DNA of 64,000 bases from NCBI RefSeq assembly GCF_946481145.1, contig NZ_CAMLMJ010000007.1, positions 1-64,000 of the forward strand, written 5' to 3'. The position numbers were made by a program, and so were the translations under genes. This DNA comes from an uncultured Sediminibacterium sp. Its GTDB lineage: Bacteria; Bacteroidota; Bacteroidia; Chitinophagales; Chitinophagaceae. The notes under the pieces are model-generated. The model did not search any database. It was not told where the DNA came from and saw only the letters and a program-made list of their open reading frames with translations. This document shows positions 1-7,906 of the stretch, piece by piece. The stretch's first letter is position 1. Each line of letters begins with the position of its first letter.

Positions 1-470
1 AGAATAAAAGCTTTCATGTTTTCCATGAAATAGAGGACCTGGTTTTATCGGGCGCTGTAGATGCGGGAGTAATTATACATGAAAACCGGTTCACCTATCA
101 TCTCAAAGGGTTAAATAAACTGATGGACCTCGGAAATTATTGGGAAACTAAAACAGCTTCTCCGATTCCGCTTGGTGGCATTGTAGTACATAACAGAATA
201 CCCAAAGAAGTTGCCCTCCAAATAAATAGGTTGATACAAAAAAGTCTTGCTTATGCATTTAAACATTATCCTGAACTTTCAGATTATGTTCGGATGCATG
301 CACAGGAAATGAGCGAAACAGTAATGCGTCAACATATCGGTTTATATGTGAATGATTTTAGTGCTGACCTGGGAATATCTGGCAAAAAGGCCGTAAACCA
401 ACTACTGGCTATTGCAAATGCCGGAATAAACGGTTCTTTACCTGAACCAGGTTCGGTGTTTCTCCAATAA
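1..470 (+). CDS. mqnD: 1,4-dihydroxy-6-naphthoate synthase MqnD, C-terminal part (5' end outside window)
   Basis: This is the C-terminal part of a menaquinone biosynthesis enzyme of the futalosine pathway, which converts cyclic dehypoxanthine futalosine to 1,4-dihydroxy-6-naphthoate. The reading frame is open from base 3, well before the first internal ATG at 123, so the gene enters from the left edge. Visible family features are the stretch LVLSGAVDAGVIIHE (about 45-90), then LGNYWE, IPLGGIVV, and a helical tail with YVRMHAQEM and IGLYVNDFS. These match the end of the MqnD periplasmic-binding-like fold. The presence of this route, rather than classical MenFDHCEBA, fits many Bacteroidota. The N-terminal half cannot be judged here. 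Confidence 0.88.
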   Translation, partial: NKSFHVFHEIEDLVLSGAVDAGVIIHENRFTYHLKGLNKLMDLGNYWETKTASPIPLGGIVVHNRIPKEVALQINRLIQKSLAYAFKHYPELSDYVRMHAQEMSETVMRQHIGLYVNDFSADLGISGKKAVNQLLAIANAGINGSLPEPGSVFLQ

Positions 471-532
471 CTGTTCCATGAATTGAATATGAATGGAATG
501 AACAAATATTATTATTACGCAAAACGGTTTTA

Positions 533-1633
533 ATGAGCACTTTACTTAAAGACCTCTATTCTCCTTTATTCATTGCACAATTTGCAGACAGTTTTCAAAA
601 AGTTCTGCCGAATGTCAACAAAAAAAAATTCATCGAACAAATCAATACACCCGCATTTGCCGGTTATGAATTAAAGGAAAGAATGGCCCATATAGCACAT
701 GTACTGCACAGGTTTTTACCACAGCCTTATGCGAATGCTTCTGTATACCTTACTAAATTGATAGATCAGGTAAAAAAAGAGGGCCCAACAGCCAGTAGTA
801 TAGAATATCTTTTTTTACCCGAATATATTCACCTCTATGGCCTGGATGATTACTCATCATCCATAGCCGCGATGGAATCAGTAACACAATTTATTAGTTG
901 TGAATTTGCCATTCGCCCCTTTATACTTCGTTACGAGAAAAAGATGATTCCTCAATTGCTGAAATGGTCCAAACATAAAAACAGGCATGTTAGAAGACTT
1001 GCAAGTGAGGGGTCAAGACCACGCTTACCCTGGGCAATGGCATTGCCTTTTTTGAAAAAAGACCCCGGCCCCATTTTACCGATACTCGAAAACCTGAAAC
1101 AAGACGATTGTGAAGTGGTAAGAAGAAGTGTTGCCAATAACCTGAATGATATTTCAAAAGACAATCCACAGGTTGTACTTAAAATTGCTAAGCAGTGGAA
1201 AGGACTTAGCACAGATACCGATGCGATCATTAAACATGGATTGAGAACTTTATTGAAAGCAGGAGATGCCTCGGCATTATCATTCTATAAGCTGAGCGCA
1301 GAACATTTCAATATCAGCAAGTTTAAAGTTAATACACCAGCCATCCGTGTGGGAGATTATCTTGAATTTGAATGCGCTATACATCATTCCGGGAAAAAAC
1401 CGACCTTATTACGTTTGGAATACGCAATCCAGTATCGGAAAAACAATGGTAGTTTATCCAAAAAAGTATTCAAGATCAGCGAAAGAATGATTCAACCAGG
1501 AGAAACCGTTAAAATAAACCGCAGACAAAGTTTCAAACCCATTACGACAAGGGTATTCTATAAAGGAGAACATTTGGTATCAGTTATTATGAATGGACAA
1601 GAAAGCAAATCCCTATCTTTCGAATTGGTTTAA
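533..1633 (+). CDS. alkC: AlkC-type DNA alkylation repair protein (HEAT-like repeats plus Ig-like tail)
   Basis: This 366-residue protein is probably a base-excision DNA glycosylase of the AlkC/AlkD HEAT-like repeat superfamily, which removes positively charged alkylated purines. Residues about 1-245 are helical and repeat-like, and include the marker HVRRLASEGSRPRLPWA near residue 150, typical of this family. Residues about 255-366 are beta-rich, with motifs such as GDYLEFEC and TRVFYKG. This resembles the C-terminal Ig-like domain described for the AlkC-beta subgroup. It lies 62 nt after mqnD on the same strand and is convergent with uup (9 nt between stops). Assignment to AlkC rather than AlkD rests on the motif and the Ig-like tail, and is an inference from sequence pattern. 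Confidence 0.78.
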   Translation: MSTLLKDLYSPLFIAQFADSFQKVLPNVNKKKFIEQINTPAFAGYELKERMAHIAHVLHRFLPQPYANASVYLTKLIDQVKKEGPTASSIEYLFLPEYIHLYGLDDYSSSIAAMESVTQFISCEFAIRPFILRYEKKMIPQLLKWSKHKNRHVRRLASEGSRPRLPWAMALPFLKKDPGPILPILENLKQDDCEVVRRSVANNLNDISKDNPQVVLKIAKQWKGLSTDTDAIIKHGLRTLLKAGDASALSFYKLSAEHFNISKFKVNTPAIRVGDYLEFECAIHHSGKKPTLLRLEYAIQYRKNNGSLSKKVFKISERMIQPGETVKINRRQSFKPITTRVFYKGEHLVSVIMNGQESKSLSFELV

Positions 1634-1642
1634 TTGTTTTAA

Positions 1643-3523
1643 TTAGACCATTTCACTAAGTTCAAGCCAACGCATTTCTTTGGATTCAAGTGCCTGGTTA
1701 ATCTCCAATAGTCTGTCGCTGAGTTTTGAGATTTCATCGAATGAGCGGTTTCCACTACTCATTTGTTCTGTAATGTCCTGTTTTTCTTTTTCAAGCGCAG
1801 GCAATTCTTTCTCCAGTATCTCGAATTCACGTTTTTCCTTAAAACTCATTTTCCTTTTTGCTACAACCTCTGTCGTTTCTGTCTGCTTTTTCTCCGGAAT
1901 GACCGCTGTATTCACCTGATTCGACTGTTCCTGTTCTTTTTGCCATATCCGGTATTGGGTATAGTTACCGGGGAAGTCTCGCACTTCACCATTACCTTCA
2001 AATACAAACAAATGATCTACCAGTCTGTCCATGAAATAACGGTCGTGCGAAACTATCATCACACAACCCTGGTAATCGCTAAGAAAGTTTTCGAGAACTG
2101 CCAGCGTAGGAAGATCTAAGTCGTTGGTAGGTTCATCGAGTATCAGGAAGTTAGGGTTGCGAAAAAGAATGGTAAGTAGTTGAAGTCTTTTCTTTTCTCC
2201 TCCGCTTAACGACGACAAATAAGTGTATTGTTTATCGGGTGAAAAAAGAAAAAGTTCCAGAAACTGCGCTGCACTTAGGCTTCCTCCTTTTGCAAGCGGA
2301 AAACTCTCCGCAAAACTTTTCACATATTCAATGACACGCAGGTCTTCTTTAATCTGCAATCCCTGTTGAGAGAAGTTGCCGAAAATGACTGTGTCACCGA
2401 TATTTATTTTACCGCTATCCGCTGTTTCAATTTGTTGAATAATATTCAGAAAGGTAGATTTACCAACACCATTTTTTCCAATTACGCCTACTCTTTCTCC
2501 TTTGCTGAATGTATAATCAAATCCTTTTAAAATCGGCAGGTCACCATAAGATTTATAGACCTTCTTCATTTCCACTACTTTGCCGCCCAGGCGATTCATT
2601 TTCACTTCCAATTGTAGTTTGGCATCTTCTATTTTTTGTTTTGCCCTGGCTTCTACTTCATAGAAATTATCCTGTCGGCTTTTACTTTTGGTGGTTCTTG
2701 CCTTGGGTTGCTTGCGCATCCACTCCAGTTCTTTCCTGTATTGGTTACGGGCTTTATCTATACTGGCCTGTTCACTCTCTATCCGTGCCGCTTTTTTCTC
2801 CACGTAATTTTCATAATCGCCTTTATACACATACATGTTTTCCCTTTCCAGCTCCCAGATTTCATCGCAGACTGCATCTAAAAAATAACGGTCGTGCGTT
2901 ACCAATAATAGCGTGATATTTTCAGCATTGAGGTAATGTTCCAACCACTCAATCATTTCCACATCCAGATGGTTGGTAGGTTCATCCATCATCAATAATG
3001 TATGCTTATGTTCAAACCCTATATCAATAAGTGTTTTTGCAAGTGCAACCCTTTTTCGTTGTCCGCCACTCAAATTTTTAACGGGCTGGTGGAGGTGATG
3101 GATATTTAGCTTACCCAGTATCTGTTTTACCTTGGCCTCAAAATCCCAGGCTCCTAATTCATCCATTCGGGTAATGGCTTCGGCAATTAGGTGGCCATCC
3201 TCAGCCTCAGCGGCTGCTTCATAAGCACGGATAGCCGTTATGATGGGGTGTTCAATATGAAAAATATTCTCGAGTACTGATTTAGACTCATCAAATTCAG
3301 GCTCCTGCTCAAATAAGGCAACTGTTACTTCCTTATTGATCCAACACTTTCCTTCATCAGCAGTTTCCTGCCCGGCAAGAATGCGTAATAAAGTTGATTT
3401 ACCCACACCATTACGGGCGATTAACGCAATTTTATCTCCTTCATTAATATGAAAACCAATATTGCGAAACAGTGGGTTGATCCCATAACTCTTGGTAAGA
3501 CCTTCTACAGACACATAATGCAT
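1643..3523 (-). CDS. uup: ABC-F family ATPase, Uup-like
   Basis: This is a soluble ABC-F protein of 626 residues with two ATPase domains and no membrane segments. The first domain has Walker A GVGKSTLLRIL (about residue 40), signature LSGGQRKRVALAKTL and Walker B LLMMDEPTNHLD. The second has GKNGVGKSTFLNI (about 350), LSGGEKKRLQLLTIL and FLILDEPTNDLD. A linker rich in K/R/E (about 240-310) corresponds to the ABC-F P-site tRNA-interaction motif. A charged C-terminal coiled coil (about 560-626) is the mark of Uup rather than EttA. ABC-F proteins act on ribosomes, and Uup also affects DNA branch migration. A TATCTTTG box ends 4 nt before the ATG, so the mRNA may be nearly leaderless. Confidence 0.9.
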   Translation of the reverse strand: MHYVSVEGLTKSYGINPLFRNIGFHINEGDKIALIARNGVGKSTLLRILAGQETADEGKCWINKEVTVALFEQEPEFDESKSVLENIFHIEHPIITAIRAYEAAAEAEDGHLIAEAITRMDELGAWDFEAKVKQILGKLNIHHLHQPVKNLSGGQRKRVALAKTLIDIGFEHKHTLLMMDEPTNHLDVEMIEWLEHYLNAENITLLLVTHDRYFLDAVCDEIWELERENMYVYKGDYENYVEKKAARIESEQASIDKARNQYRKELEWMRKQPKARTTKSKSRQDNFYEVEARAKQKIEDAKLQLEVKMNRLGGKVVEMKKVYKSYGDLPILKGFDYTFSKGERVGVIGKNGVGKSTFLNIIQQIETADSGKINIGDTVIFGNFSQQGLQIKEDLRVIEYVKSFAESFPLAKGGSLSAAQFLELFLFSPDKQYTYLSSLSGGEKKRLQLLTILFRNPNFLILDEPTNDLDLPTLAVLENFLSDYQGCVMIVSHDRYFMDRLVDHLFVFEGNGEVRDFPGNYTQYRIWQKEQEQSNQVNTAVIPEKKQTETTEVVAKRKMSFKEKREFEILEKELPALEKEKQDITEQMSSGNRSFDEISKLSDRLLEINQALESKEMRWLELSEMV

Positions 3524-3527
3524 CCGG

Positions 3528-3535
3528 CAAAGATA
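3528..3535 (-). promoter_or_regulatory. -7 box of uup promoter
   Basis: On the minus strand this reads TATCTTTG, a full match to the Bacteroidota TAnnTTTG box, followed by CCGG and then the ATG of uup. In this phylum transcription starts about 5-7 nt after the box, so initiation at or within a base or two of the start codon is expected. No clear -33 TTG is seen. Confidence 0.6.
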
Positions 3536-3588
3536 ATGAACCTGAGAGGCTAATAAAACTTGTTGTGAAAGGGTGCTGGTATTGCTTA

Positions 3589-4317
3589 CTAAAGTACCCG
3601 AATTTTAATGTCCCGAAACCAAGCTTCTCCGCCATGGTCCTGCAAAGCAATATGGCCCGATTTAGTGCTTCCATAAGAAGGTACATCTTTCCACTTGCCT
3701 TTTTGTTTGTTTTCTTCCCAGTTTTTGTCCCACAAAGTATAAGCAACAATTTTTTTGCCATTGAGCCAGTGCTCCACTGCTCCATTGTTTACAATAATTC
3801 TGGTATGGTTCCATTCACCGGCGGGTTTAGTTGCATCTTCCAAAGGAATATTCATAGCATAATTGGCTCCGGTTTTTTGCCAGGCTTCTAATTTGGCAGG
3901 ATAGCCCCTATCATCAATAAGCTGGTATTCCGGTCCACTTTCGTAATTCGCAGGAAAAGCTTCTGAAACAAGGTATAATATACCGCTATTGGCCGCTGGT
4001 GCAAGTTTCCATTCCAGTGATAATTCGAAGTTTTCATATTGTTCCTCGGTAATCAGATCAGCATGTTTTGTATTAGCATCTTTATTACCCTTGCAATAAA
4101 GTAATCCGTCTTTGGCTTGCCATGAGTCCGCCGGCTTTCGCTGATACGTTCTCCACCCTGACAGTGATTGTCCATTAAATAATGACTTCCACCCTTTTTG
4201 CTGGCTCTCGCGCTGGCGGGCGATGGTGGTAAAAATGGTTTTTTCTTTTGGGGCGGCTCCAATAACAACACCGCCGCTTACGATAAGGCAAGCTTGCAGA
4301 AACATATGGTTCGACAT
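3589..4317 (-). CDS. Secreted DUF1080 (3-keto-disaccharide hydrolase-like) protein
   Basis: This is an exported protein of about 242 residues with one DUF1080 / concanavalin-like jelly-roll domain. The start chosen is the ATG at 4317 (MSNHMFLQACLIV), which gives a plausible signal peptide; the frame also extends to a TTG at 4323. Family marks are GWKSLFNGQSLSGWRTY, WQAKDGLLYC, NFELSLEWKLAPAANSGILY, GPEYQLIDD, GEWNHTRIIVNN, VEHWLNGKKI and the ending HGGEAWFRDIKIRVL. Members are annotated as 3-keto-disaccharide hydrolases, usually in sugar-oxidation clusters; none of the partner genes is near here. The substrate is therefore unknown. It sits upstream of uup on the same strand with a 65-nt gap. 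Confidence 0.85.
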   Translation of the reverse strand: MSNHMFLQACLIVSGGVVIGAAPKEKTIFTTIARQRESQQKGWKSLFNGQSLSGWRTYQRKPADSWQAKDGLLYCKGNKDANTKHADLITEEQYENFELSLEWKLAPAANSGILYLVSEAFPANYESGPEYQLIDDRGYPAKLEAWQKTGANYAMNIPLEDATKPAGEWNHTRIIVNNGAVEHWLNGKKIVAYTLWDKNWEENKQKGKWKDVPSYGSTKSGHIALQDHGGEAWFRDIKIRVL

Positions 4318-4356
4318 GAGCAACAGTTCGTTTGGTAGGGGGAAGATAGGGAAAAT

Positions 4357-4652
4357 GGGGGAAAATAAGCTGCGAGCTTCTAGCCTCTAGCCGCTAGCCA
4401 GGATTGGCGGGTATTTTAGGCTTTCTGCTATTGATGAAATAAATAGGTGACAAGCGAATTAGAAATTTCAAATCAACTGGTTAAATAAATATTAGATTGC
4501 TTTAAATGCACTATCTGCTATTAATAGAACACGGATTTTCATGATTTTCAAGATTTATCATGATAGATCTTGAAAATCATGATAATCTGTGTTCCTTCCT
4601 TCGCTTGACTTGCAGCCTGAAACTTGAAGCTTGCAGCCAAATTTCCCCGGGC
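4357..4652. repeat. Intergenic heptad-repeat element E1
   Basis: This fills almost all of the gap between the divergent DUF1080 gene and ispH. The left cap GGGGGAAAATAAGCT (4357-4371) leads into four 7-bp words of the form GC[TC]NC[TG]A (4369-4400). A unique core follows, then a palindrome (4527-4595), then heptads on the right in the words CTTGCAG, CCTGAAA, CTTGAAG, CTTGCAG (4609-4636). The right cap AGCCAAATTTCCCCGGGC (4635-4652) is the inverse of the left cap. Related elements are at 12793, 21101, 28988 and 53252. The right cap ends 5 nt before the putative -33 TTG of ispH. Confidence 0.75.
4527..4595. repeat. Family-1 palindrome, copy 1
   Basis: This is a 69-nt near-perfect inverted repeat, starting GAACACGGATTTTCATG and ending with its inverse ...TCTGTGTTCC. 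Almost the same sequence recurs at 12929-12988 and 29022-29091 (the third in opposite orientation, judged from its flanks). It can form a hairpin of nearly 30 bp. The flank TTCGCTTGACTTGC on its right is also shared with the third copy, in inverse. Confidence 0.85.
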
Positions 4653-4657
4653 TGTAC

Positions 4658-4683
4658 TTGCACCCACCTATTCCCTATCTTTG
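4658..4683 (+). promoter_or_regulatory. ispH promoter
   Basis: TATCTTTG at 4676-4683 is a full TAnnTTTG -7 box, 4 nt before the chosen ispH ATG at 4688. A TTG at 4658-4660 is a possible -33 element, though its 15-nt spacing is short. The box decides the start: the ATG-proximal promoter excludes the longer open frame beginning at 4631. Confidence 0.6.
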
Positions 4684-4687
4684 CTTT

Positions 4688-5911
4688 ATGAAGCAGTTTA
4701 ATGTGCCGGTTGGGTATCGGAGCCCTTTGATTGGGAGCATCAAACAGACAAGAAAAGAGCAGGATAAGCTGAAAAAAGATTTTTCGCCTACATTACTAGA
4801 TTTAGGCCCTTTACAGATTTACCTTGCCCGTCATTTTGGATTTTGTTACGGGGTAGAAAATGCTATAGAAATCGCATTTCGTACCATAGATGAAAATCCA
4901 GGTAAGCATATTTTTCTGCTCAGTGAAATGATTCATAACCCGCAGGTAAATCAAGACCTTCAAAATAAAGGTGTTCAATTTTTACAGGATACAAAAGGAA
5001 ACCAGCTCATTCCATTTGATAGCCTGACAAAGGAAGATGTTGTCATAATCCCGGCATTTGGCACCACGTTGGAAATTGAATCAATGCTCACCGCAAAAGG
5101 TATTCCCACAGAAAAATATAATACTACCTGTCCATTTGTAGAAAAAGTATGGAACAGAAGTGAGCAAATTGCCAAAAAAGGTTACAGTATTATAGTTCAT
5201 GGCAAACCTCAACATGAGGAAACAAGGGCTACTTTTTCACATGCATCCTATCATACGCCAACTGTGGTCGTGAATGATATGGAAGAAACCATTGAACTGG
5301 CTAAATATATTACTGGTGAAAAACCCGGGGAGGATTTCTATACGGAGTTTAAAGGGCGTTATTCTGAAGGCTTTTCTCTTGAAAAAGATTTACAGCGTAT
5401 TGGTGTAGTTAACCAAACTACCCAACTCGCCACAGATACCCAGGCTATTTCAGATTACCTGAAAGCTGTTTTTATCAAACATTTTGATTTAACTGCCAAT
5501 ACAATTGCAGATCGTTTTGCCGATACAAGAGATACACTCTGTTATGCTACAAACGATAATCAAACAGCAGTAACCAGCATGCTGGCCAGCACAACTGCTG
5601 ATCTTGCTATTGTAATTGGAGGATATAACAGCAGCAACTCCTCTCACCTGGTAGAATTATGCGAAGCTAAACTGCCCACTTATTTTATTGATGCCGCAGA
5701 TAAATTAATAAGTAAGCAGGAAATACTTAACCGAAACTGGCGAACCAAAGAACAAGCTATGGTAGAAAATTATCTGCCGCAGCAACCTATTGTGCGCATA
5801 CTTATGACTAGTGGAGCCAGTTGCCCGGATGCAGTTGTTGAATCTGTTATTCGCAAACTAGCATCCTTTTATGGTGTTGAAGCTGCCTTGTCTACCTATA
5901 TAAACCAATAA
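4688..5911 (+). CDS. ispH: 4-hydroxy-3-methylbut-2-enyl diphosphate reductase IspH (long form)
   Basis: This is the last enzyme of the MEP isoprenoid pathway, a [4Fe-4S] protein that reduces HMBPP to IPP and DMAPP. The three cluster cysteines are visible in HFGFCYGVENA (about residue 53), NTTCPFVEKVW (about 145) and TSGASCPDAVVE (about 385). IggY/SSN substrate motifs appear as VIGGYNSSNSSHL. At 407 residues from the ATG at 4688 it is the long form, with an insert relative to the ~310-residue E. coli enzyme. The frame is open back to 4631 but a -7 box lies inside that extension, so the shorter start is preferred. It is followed by an unrelated membrane protein gene. Confidence 0.93.
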   Translation: MKQFNVPVGYRSPLIGSIKQTRKEQDKLKKDFSPTLLDLGPLQIYLARHFGFCYGVENAIEIAFRTIDENPGKHIFLLSEMIHNPQVNQDLQNKGVQFLQDTKGNQLIPFDSLTKEDVVIIPAFGTTLEIESMLTAKGIPTEKYNTTCPFVEKVWNRSEQIAKKGYSIIVHGKPQHEETRATFSHASYHTPTVVVNDMEETIELAKYITGEKPGEDFYTEFKGRYSEGFSLEKDLQRIGVVNQTTQLATDTQAISDYLKAVFIKHFDLTANTIADRFADTRDTLCYATNDNQTAVTSMLASTTADLAIVIGGYNSSNSSHLVELCEAKLPTYFIDAADKLISKQEILNRNWRTKEQAMVENYLPQQPIVRILMTSGASCPDAVVESVIRKLASFYGVEAALSTYINQ

Positions 5912-5990
5912 TTTTACCGGTAGGCCAACCCCTGCTAAATGATAAAGAACGGCTTGGTACGAATGCCCATAATTGCTTATTTTTAGTAGC

Positions 5991-6629
5991 ATGATGCATG
6001 CCACTGAGAAAAAGAAGGATATACTTATGCCCCTTGCAGGAGCATGCTTGTCCTGGGCCGGGATCATCATACAGCTTACAGATATGCTGATGAATCGACA
6101 GCAACCGTTACTCGCATCCCTAATTAAATTCTTCAGCTATTTTACCATTCTTACGAATCTACTGGTTGCGATATATTTTACCTCCCTTCTTTTTTTAAAA
6201 CAGGCTTCTATAACTCAATTCTTCCGAAAATATACCACCACCACTGCTATTACCGTATATATTTTAGTTGTTGGAATTATTTACAACTTGTTATTACGTC
6301 AAATCTGGACCTTTACCGGATGGGGGCGAATTTCGAATGAATTATTACATACCATCACTCCGATATATTTTTTATGGTATTGGTTTTTCATAGTACAAAA
6401 ATCAAAACTACATTTTCGCAGTTCCATATACTGGACCATATATCCCCTGGCTTATATGGTATATACCTTGATCAGGGGAACATTTTCTCATACCTATCCC
6501 TATCCTTTTATTGATGTAAATATTTTAGGATATCCTCGTGTATTCATCAATTGCATTGGTGTTGCTGTGGTATTCCTGGTGTTGTTTTACATCTTTATTG
6601 TAATAGGAAATCATCTTCAAAAAAAATGA
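5991..6629 (+). CDS. Pr6Pr-family integral membrane protein
   Basis: This protein of about 212 residues is predicted to be wholly embedded in the cytoplasmic membrane, with about six hydrophobic segments (for example LAGACLSWAGIIIQL, FSYFTILTNLLVAIYF, ITVYILVVGIIYNLLL, TPIYFLWYWFFIV, IYPLAYMVYTLIRG and VAVVFLVLFYIFIVIG). The order FSYFTILTN ... HTITPIYFLWYW ... YPLAYMVYTLIRG resembles the Pr6Pr membrane protein family, whose function is unknown. The start is uncertain: ATGs at 5991 and 5994 are preceded by TATTTTTA, a near match to the -7 box; the frame also opens at a TTG at 5973. A short basic tail ends the protein. Confidence 0.75.
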   Translation: MMHATEKKKDILMPLAGACLSWAGIIIQLTDMLMNRQQPLLASLIKFFSYFTILTNLLVAIYFTSLLFLKQASITQFFRKYTTTTAITVYILVVGIIYNLLLRQIWTFTGWGRISNELLHTITPIYFLWYWFFIVQKSKLHFRSSIYWTIYPLAYMVYTLIRGTFSHTYPYPFIDVNILGYPRVFINCIGVAVVFLVLFYIFIVIGNHLQKK

Positions 6630-6680
6630 GCTAACCTTTGAATTAATTACTTAGCTGAATTCTCTATTAAGTTTGGATAC

Positions 6681-6729
6681 AAAAAAATCCCAACTATTCA
6701 ATCAGCGCTGCCATTTAAATAGTTGGGAT
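6681..6729 (-). terminator. Terminator of the metal-efflux operon
   Basis: Perfect 12-bp arms ATCCCAACTATT (6687-6698) and AATAGTTGGGAT (6718-6729) enclose a 19-nt loop. On the minus strand the hairpin is followed by seven T residues, so it terminates czcB transcription 26 nt after its stop codon. Confidence 0.85.
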
Positions 6730-6754
6730 CGACATTTTATGTTGTATGCGCTAC

Positions 6755-7897
6755 TTAATCTTCATCTGCTTTATTCTTTAATTTCCCCAAAAGACTATAC
6801 GCATTCTTTAATACCAGTTTCTGCTCATTAATATTTATGGACTCTCCGGTTTTTATTTCAACCATTCCATTTTGGATTACACCTGTTTCTATTTCAGTCA
6901 TTTCGAAATTGCTGCTGTCTTTGGCAATGAAAACATAGCTTTTGCCCTCAAAACGTACAATGGCAGATTCTGGCACTGCTTTAACTTTCCTGTTTTCCAA
7001 TTCGAATGTTCCATTTAAGAACATGCCTGGTAATAATTCATGGTTAGCTTGTTCAAAGTGGCAGTGTACAAGTCCACCTCTTGCTTCGTCTACATTTCTG
7101 GTAACAAGGATTACATCCACTTCATATTTTTTTCCTGGCTTATCTGCCAGAGAAACTTCTGCCCGCATTCCTTTTTTGATAAGCATGATATCTTTCTCAA
7201 AAACCGTTAATGCTGCATGGATATCATCAGGATCTACTAACTCAAACAATACATCAGCCGGATTTACATACTTACCAATATTCACATTAATCTTGGTTAC
7301 AAACCCATTGATAGGTGATCGCAGGTTAATGGTTCTGGAAATATTACTTACGGTCAATTTATCGGGGTCGATGCCCACAATCCTAAGTTTTTCCTCCAAT
7401 GATTTTATCAGCACCTGTTGGGTTTTAAAATCTGCTAAAGCCTGCTGGTATATTTTTTTACTCGTTGCATCCTGAGCAGACAAATCTTTCTGTCTTTCCA
7501 GATCGGTTGAAAGAAAATCCATCCTGGCTTTGGCCATGAGGAAGTCTTGCTGCAATTGTACATAACTCTGGTCTTCCAGTGTTGCAATTACTTCCCCTTT
7601 GCGGACCCCCATTCCGGGTAACAAATGAGAATTTTTTAAGTACCCGCCCAATGGAAAACTCACTGAAACCATACTTTGTGGTGGCACATCAACTACGCCA
7701 TTCACTTTAATAGTAGCACTCATGTTTGTTTCGCTTGCCATTCCGATTTCAATATTGGCATTTCGGATCTGCTCTGCAGTTAAGCTTACTTTATTGTCTT
7801 CTTCCACAGTTGCTGTTGGCTCACCAGTAGCTTCCTGTTTTTTTATACCACAGGCTATAGTACCTAGTAGTGCCGCTATGAATATATATTTCCGCAT
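6755..7897 (-). CDS. czcB: Efflux RND periplasmic adaptor (CzcB-like membrane fusion lipoprotein)
   Basis: This is the adaptor subunit of a tripartite metal efflux pump, joining the RND pump to the outer-membrane channel. The N-terminus MRKYIFIAALLGTIACG ends in a lipobox (Cys16), so it is probably anchored as a lipoprotein. After this come a beta-barrel/lipoyl half (VNGVVDVPPQSMVSV, GMGVRKGEVIATLED), a helical hairpin (about 120-165), the second lipoyl half (LRSPINGFVTKINVNIGKYV) and a membrane-proximal domain, for a total of 380 residues. No His-rich metal-binding extension is visible. It is the last gene of the locus, 9 nt after the pump gene, and is followed by a strong terminator. Confidence 0.9.
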   Translation of the reverse strand: MRKYIFIAALLGTIACGIKKQEATGEPTATVEEDNKVSLTAEQIRNANIEIGMASETNMSATIKVNGVVDVPPQSMVSVSFPLGGYLKNSHLLPGMGVRKGEVIATLEDQSYVQLQQDFLMAKARMDFLSTDLERQKDLSAQDATSKKIYQQALADFKTQQVLIKSLEEKLRIVGIDPDKLTVSNISRTINLRSPINGFVTKINVNIGKYVNPADVLFELVDPDDIHAALTVFEKDIMLIKKGMRAEVSLADKPGKKYEVDVILVTRNVDEARGGLVHCHFEQANHELLPGMFLNGTFELENRKVKAVPESAIVRFEGKSYVFIAKDSSNFEMTEIETGVIQNGMVEIKTGESININEQKLVLKNAYSLLGKLKNKADED

Positions 7898-7906
7898 ATA
7901 ATTAGG

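Noticed and set aside
4631..4687. Upstream extension of ispH
   Set aside because: It lies within the element cap and contains the -7 box; the family N-terminus begins after it.
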